Of a stretch of 8,879 nt of DNA, positions 5,822-8,879 are shown one piece after another. The stretch lies in contig JABDQS010000289.1 of the NCBI GenBank assembly GCA_013042125.1, positions 1 through 8,879 on the forward strand, read 5' to 3'. The stretch's first letter is position 1; the number at the start of each line of letters is the position of its first letter. Under the pieces are notes generated by a model. The model was not told the origin of the DNA. It saw nothing but the letters and a program-made list of their open reading frames with translations, and ran no database searches. The DNA comes from Eudoraea sp. (GTDB taxonomy: Bacteria; Bacteroidota; Bacteroidia; Flavobacteriales; Flavobacteriaceae). Position numbers and translations under genes: made by a program.

Positions 5822-6194
5822 TGCTTTCCGCTATTGCCTTGAATTCCGTTTCGGTGAATGAATCCTTATGTTGGAAAGTGGCATTGGCCATGCTTTGCAG
5901 GGGAATAAGATGCACATGAACATGAGGCACTTCTAAACCAATCACAGTCATCCCCACTCGTTTACACGGCACAGCTGCCTCAAGTGCCCTTCCAACTTTT
6001 CTTGCAAAACGCATAAGACCTAAATAGGTGTCCTCATCAAGATCCATGATCTTATCTACCTCTTTTTTCGGAACACAAAGGGTGTGTCCTTTAGCATTTG
6101 GATTAATATCGAGAAAAGCAAAAAACTGATCGTCTTCAGCGATCTTGTAACAGGGAATCTCCCCATTGATGATCTTTGTAAAAATACTGGGCAT
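5805..6194 (-). CDS. HIT family nucleotide hydrolase/transferase
   Basis: A 129-residue cytosolic histidine-triad protein of Hint/HinT type, expected to hydrolyse AMP-linked phosphoramidates or similar nucleotide conjugates. Seen directly: the SIFTKIINGEIPCYKI N-terminus, FAFLDINPNAKGHTLCVPKKE (27-45), and the triad HVHVHLIP (His91, His93, His95), where the middle His is the nucleophile in known members. Length and order are standard and complete. The ATG at 6194 follows an A-rich run (AAAATAAGAAC) rather than a Shine-Dalgarno site. It lies 65 bp downstream of greA on the same strand and is probably in its transcript. Exact substrate is unknown. Confidence 0.95.
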   Translation of the reverse strand: MPSIFTKIINGEIPCYKIAEDDQFFAFLDINPNAKGHTLCVPKKEVDKIMDLDEDTYLGLMRFARKVGRALEAAVPCKRVGMTVIGLEVPHVHVHLIPLQSMANATFQHKDSFTETEFKAIAESIRARL

Positions 6195-6259
6195 GTTCTT
6201 ATTTTTATAGAGAAGTCCTGGTAACTTATGATAGGATTAAATATAAAGAATATAACTTC

Positions 6260-6736
6260 TTAGTTACGCGTAATTTCCAATATATCAAACTTCAAGGTGC
6301 CATTGGGCACACTTATTTTGGCAGTATCTCCTACTTTCTTGCCTAAAAGACCTTTCCCTATAGGTGATGTAACAGATATTTTACCCGTCTTAAGGTCGGC
6401 CTCACTTTCGGCAACCAGGGTGTACTTCATCTCCATTCCATTCTGCTTGTTCTTAAGTTTAACGGTAGAGAGAACCAGTACTTTGGAGGTATCTAGTTGA
6501 GATTCATCTATAAGGCGGGCATTGGCCAATGTTTCCTCCAATTTTGCGATCTTTAATTCCAGATGACCCTGGGCCTCCTTCGCAGCATCGTACTCTGCAT
6601 TTTCAGAAAGGTCGCCTTTATCTCGAGCTTCAGCAATGGCTTGAGAAGATAATGGGCGCTCTATGTCCCTTAAATGGTTTAGCTCTTCTTTTAATTTTTT
6701 TAGTCCTTCTGCGGTGTAATATGATACATTACTCAT
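6260..6736 (-). CDS. greA: Transcription elongation factor GreA
   Basis: Binds the RNA polymerase secondary channel and stimulates cleavage of backtracked RNA. The protein has 158 residues, the same as E. coli GreA. The N-terminal coiled coil (about 8-75) carries the tip motif ARDKGDLSENAEYDAAKEAQ (37-56), with acidic Asp42 and Glu45 corresponding to the catalytic tip residues. The C-terminal FKBP-like domain has the typical SPIGKGLLGKKVGD (124-137) and a closing ILEITRN. Its start is supported by GAGGA four bases upstream of the ATG at 6736, and a consensus -7 box lies about 75 bp upstream. HIT follows on the same strand. It diverges from the Rieske-like lipoprotein gene. Confidence 0.97.
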   Translation of the reverse strand: MSNVSYYTAEGLKKLKEELNHLRDIERPLSSQAIAEARDKGDLSENAEYDAAKEAQGHLELKIAKLEETLANARLIDESQLDTSKVLVLSTVKLKNKQNGMEMKYTLVAESEADLKTGKISVTSPIGKGLLGKKVGDTAKISVPNGTLKFDILEITRN

Positions 6737-6776
6737 AACGTCCTCATTTAATAAATAGAAAATCCCCTGCAGCTAC

Positions 6777-6791
6777 CATGCAATTAGCATG
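6777..6791. other. Short hairpin in the greA leader
   Basis: CATGC-AATTA-GCATG is a perfect 5-bp stem with a 5-base loop, between the likely greA -7 box and its ATG. It would sit about 40 bases upstream of the start codon in the greA leader. It has no T-run. It might stabilise the leader or be chance. Confidence 0.25.
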
Positions 6792-6812
6792 TATTTTAGA
6801 GAGGATTTAACG

Positions 6813-6820
6813 CAAATATA
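6813..6820 (-). promoter_or_regulatory. Bacteroidota -7 box for greA
   Basis: The minus strand reads TATATTTG, a perfect TAnnTTTG. Transcription would start near 6806, leaving a leader of about 70 bases before the greA ATG. No clear TTG -33 element is found at the usual spacing. Inferred from motif and position. Confidence 0.5.
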
Positions 6821-6833
6821 CAGAATTTTTGAT

Positions 6834-6841
6834 GAATTTTG
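6834..6841 (+). promoter_or_regulatory. -7-like box for the lipoprotein gene
   Basis: GAATTTTG matches TAnnTTTG except for the first base and lies 27 bp before the ATG at 6869, in the right place for a promoter diverging from that of greA. The GAATTTT part is repeated 11 bp upstream at 6823-6829. Weak evidence, with no -33 element seen. Confidence 0.25.
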
Positions 6842-6868
6842 CAGGAGCACATAATCCGGGAAGCCCTT

Positions 6869-7303
6869 ATGAGACATTTCTACATGCTGCTTTTATTACT
6901 GTCCTTACTAGCTTGTAGTAATGATCAGGGACAGCGTAATCCTTATCTGCAGGAAATTGGTTTTCGTTTTGAGATCAATCTTAATTTACCGCTTTACAGC
7001 CCACTTACCAATCCTGGTAATGCCGTATATATAGGATCACAAGGCGTAGGGATCCGTGGCGCATTTGTTATCAATACAGGGTTTGCATACCGTGTATTTG
7101 AAGCCAGTTGCCCCAATCATTCGCCCAACTCTTGTTCTACAACTACGTTAGAAGGTCAAACTGCCCTTTGTGGTTGTGAAGGATATGAATACAGCTTGTT
7201 TAACGGTTTGCAGTTATCACCCCCTGATGATGGAGAGCGCTATTTCAATATGCTGGAGTACCGTGCTACCCAAAGTGGAAACGTAGTAGTGATAAGTAAT
7301 TGA
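6869..7303 (+). CDS. Lipoprotein with a degenerate Rieske-like domain
   Basis: A 144-residue lipoprotein: MRHFYMLLLLLSLLACS has lipobox LLAC with lipidated Cys16, so it should be membrane-anchored. The rest resembles a small Rieske-type beta sandwich. A segment FEASCPNHSPNSC (77-89) stands where CxH normally occurs, and LCGCEGYEYSLFNG (100-113) stands where CPCHGS.FDL..G occurs. The second-site His is replaced by Glu104 and the first site is CxxH rather than CxH, so a standard [2Fe-2S] cluster is doubtful. This is a fold guess from pattern. The ATG at 6869 is preferred over the upstream in-frame TTG at 6839 because it places the signal peptide at the very N-terminus; AGGAG at 6843-6847 is too far away to serve it. 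It diverges from greA and converges on the TonB receptor gene. Confidence 0.75.
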   Translation: MRHFYMLLLLLSLLACSNDQGQRNPYLQEIGFRFEINLNLPLYSPLTNPGNAVYIGSQGVGIRGAFVINTGFAYRVFEASCPNHSPNSCSTTTLEGQTALCGCEGYEYSLFNGLQLSPPDDGERYFNMLEYRATQSGNVVVISN

Positions 7304-7350
7304 TACTACCGGTACGCTGTATCCCTTTAACTACTTTCTTAATTGATTTC

Positions 7351-8879
7351 CTATAACCTAACTTTTGCACCTATTAAGAAATTGATCCCCGCTTGCGGGT
7401 AATACCCGGCTCCTTCTATTGTTGTTATGGTTCCCGGGCTGCTAAAATCATCATCGAAAGTGAAAAAATACCCATTGGAAACATATTTGGCATCAAATAT
7501 ATTGTTCACTAAACCGGAGATAACAATGCTCTTAACCAAGCTCTTGGGCTTCAGGGTATATGAAATATTGAAATCGGTCTGGGTGTATGCATCCAAAACG
7601 GAAGATGCAGCATCTATATTACCCATATACTGTTCTCCAACATACTTGGTCAGCAAGGCTAGCTGAAAAGTTTCGCTGGGTTCATAGGCTATCCTGTTGC
7701 CTATGATCAATCCGGGAGAATAGGAGATATTGGTATTACCCAGATCCTCCAGAACTCCATCTCGTTGAAAAACAAAATCAATATTCTTATTGGCACTTAT
7801 CGCCAAATTTGGCTGCCATACAAATGAGCTGCCTAATTTTAGAGCAGCATCTACCTCTAATCCGAGACGGTAACTATCACCTACGTTAGCCCGCAAAGGG
7901 GCTCCCACATCATTCAATTCTCCTGTGAGTACCAGCTGGTCTTTGTACCTCATATAGAATAAGTTGGTATTGATCTGTACATCGGGCGTAATATAACGCC
8001 ATCCTAGTTCTAGGTCATTAAGTCGTTCTGGTTTCGGATTGCCATTTTCATAATCATTTCTATTAGGTTCACGATTGCCAACTGCCCACGAAAAATAAAA
8101 GTTGTGGTTCATGTTCAGATCATAGATAAGTCCGGCTTTTGGATTAAAGAAATTAAAACTGTCATCCACCAGCCCGGTCTCATTTCCATTAGCCCGGTAA
8201 TTCACCGTTCTATATTGTAAATCACCATAAAGACTCCATCGTTCATTCCATTTGTAAGTGCCTTTGGCAAAGATGTTGAAATCCGTTTTTCTTGAATCAT
8301 CATCATAATAGCGCTCTCTAATATCTGCTCCAGGAGCAAGACGTGCCCATATAACTTCACCAAAATGATCTCCTTCATACAGGTTGTACCCACCGCCCAA
8401 AATGAATTTTACTTTATCGAATGATCGATCTAATGAAAAAACAGTTCCGTAAAAGTCATTGTCTAGCCATCTCCTGCGTACAAGATCTGTAGAAGTGATC
8501 TCCTCACCATTTACAGTAACGGGCTCAAAGCCATAGGTATCAAAATCATCATTTTGCCTGTATTGTTCAAAATATCCTCTGCCTCTGGTATAATGAAAGG
8601 CCAGTTTAGAATTCCAGCCACTTCCCAATCTCTGGTTCCAATGGAGTTGGGCATGATCTTGTTTGTAGTTGTCCACTTCATTGTCATAGAATTGTACCTC
8701 CCCATTTTCATCTGTATACAAACCGGCAGGATTAAATCGCCTGTTGCTTGCAAGTGTGGCCGCGTCGATCCCAAAATAAGCCTGGTAGGTAATTTCATGT
8801 CCGCCAAATAGCAAAGCCTTAATAAGGGTATTCTTATCCCTGAATGCTGCCTGTAAAAAATAGGAGTCGAGCGCAGCGG
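7351..8879 (-). CDS. TonB-dependent outer-membrane receptor (C-terminal part)
   Basis: Outer-membrane active importer driven by TonB-ExbBD; the N-terminal signal, plug and first strands lie beyond the right edge. The frame stays open to base 8879, where it reads AALDSYFLQAAFRDKNTLIKALLFGGHEITYQAYFGID, so the TTG at 8814 is not a start. About 508 residues remain. They are a 22-strand-type barrel with typical landmarks: WAVGNREPNRNDYENGNPKPERLNDLELG, repeated aromatic strands such as NTNLFYMRYKDQLVLTGE, GLEVDAALKLGSSFVWQPNLAIS, and a terminal strand GINFLIGAKVRL. The ..REP.RND..NGNPKPE.L.DLE motif is common in Bacteroidota receptors annotated for iron complexes (siderophore or heme-like), but the ligand cannot be read here. 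It ends in Leu rather than the more usual terminal Phe. It is convergent with the lipoprotein gene, with 47 bp between them and no strong terminator. Confidence 0.93.
   Translation of the reverse strand, partial: AALDSYFLQAAFRDKNTLIKALLFGGHEITYQAYFGIDAATLASNRRFNPAGLYTDENGEVQFYDNEVDNYKQDHAQLHWNQRLGSGWNSKLAFHYTRGRGYFEQYRQNDDFDTYGFEPVTVNGEEITSTDLVRRRWLDNDFYGTVFSLDRSFDKVKFILGGGYNLYEGDHFGEVIWARLAPGADIRERYYDDDSRKTDFNIFAKGTYKWNERWSLYGDLQYRTVNYRANGNETGLVDDSFNFFNPKAGLIYDLNMNHNFYFSWAVGNREPNRNDYENGNPKPERLNDLELGWRYITPDVQINTNLFYMRYKDQLVLTGELNDVGAPLRANVGDSYRLGLEVDAALKLGSSFVWQPNLAISANKNIDFVFQRDGVLEDLGNTNISYSPGLIIGNRIAYEPSETFQLALLTKYVGEQYMGNIDAASSVLDAYTQTDFNISYTLKPKSLVKSIVISGLVNNIFDAKYVSNGYFFTFDDDFSSPGTITTIEGAGYYPQAGINFLIGAKVRL

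Noticed and set aside
6839..6868. TTG start giving a ten-residue extension of the lipoprotein
   Set aside because: It would bury the signal peptide behind MQEHIIREAL; ATG 6869 places the signal and lipobox correctly.
7302..7323. GATAC...GTATC inverted repeat between the lipoprotein and receptor genes as a terminator
   Set aside because: Only a 5-bp stem with a 12-base loop and a broken T-run; too weak to call.
8202..8811. Several open frames inside the TonB receptor region on both strands
   Set aside because: The receptor frame is continuous and clearly homologous throughout, so these are shadows.
8812..8814. TTG codon as a start for a 487-residue receptor
   Set aside because: The frame continues upstream to the window edge with convincing receptor sequence (SYFLQAAFRDKNTLIKALL), so the gene is truncated by the window and does not begin here.
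1..8879. Defence island, CRISPR array, toxin-antitoxin, prophage or insertion sequence
   Set aside because: I saw no repeats of suitable length, no transposase or integrase, and nearly all coding space is assigned to housekeeping, envelope or signalling genes.

Overview
The window looks like ordinary chromosome from a marine- or soil-type Bacteroidota, most likely Flavobacteriaceae. This rests on several signs: a TonB-dependent receptor of Bacteroidota type, the families DUF3127 and DUF2490, a histidine kinase of the 'AKETAHQ..TPL' type, A-rich translation starts with few strong Shine-Dalgarno sites, and promoter -7 boxes of the form TAnnTTTG. The assignment is made from protein and motif appearance only. 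Genes are densely packed, with two tail-to-tail overlaps, and I see no rRNA, tRNA, CRISPR array, insertion sequence, integrase or phage gene.

Layout. Bases 1-402 are the 3' end of a Na+/bicarbonate (SbtA/DUF897-type) permease. A plus-strand chain follows: tag (3-methyladenine DNA glycosylase I), a small exported PepSY-like protein and a DUF2490 outer-membrane barrel, each overlapping the next by 11 and 20 bp. From 4229 back to 2217 a minus-strand operon carries a flavin reductase-like FMN protein, a DUF3127 OB-fold-like protein with an SSB-style acidic tail, and aat (Leu/Phe-tRNA-protein transferase). The end of aat overlaps the end of the DUF2490 gene by 30 bp. From 4308 a divergent plus-strand pair encodes a membrane histidine kinase and, 2 bp later, a zinc-ribbon protein with a C-terminal membrane anchor. 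A minus-strand pair follows, greA then a HIT-family hydrolase, and the HIT gene overlaps the zinc-ribbon gene by 17 bp. A plus-strand lipoprotein with a degenerate Rieske-like fold diverges from greA. It faces the C-terminal two thirds of a TonB-dependent receptor that runs off the right edge.

Functional reading. Much of the window is housekeeping: DNA alkylation repair (Tag), N-end-rule tagging (Aat), transcript cleavage (GreA) and nucleotide hydrolysis (HIT). Less understood envelope and signalling genes are woven among these. I do not see a clear-cut new defence or biosynthetic system. The most worthwhile leads are the SSB-like tail on the DUF3127 protein, the Rieske-like lipoprotein that has lost cluster ligands, the coupled kinase/zinc-ribbon pair without a response regulator, the exported PepSY-like/DUF2490 pair behind tag, and a perfect 8+4+8 dyad next to a consensus -7 box between the flavin reductase and kinase genes.
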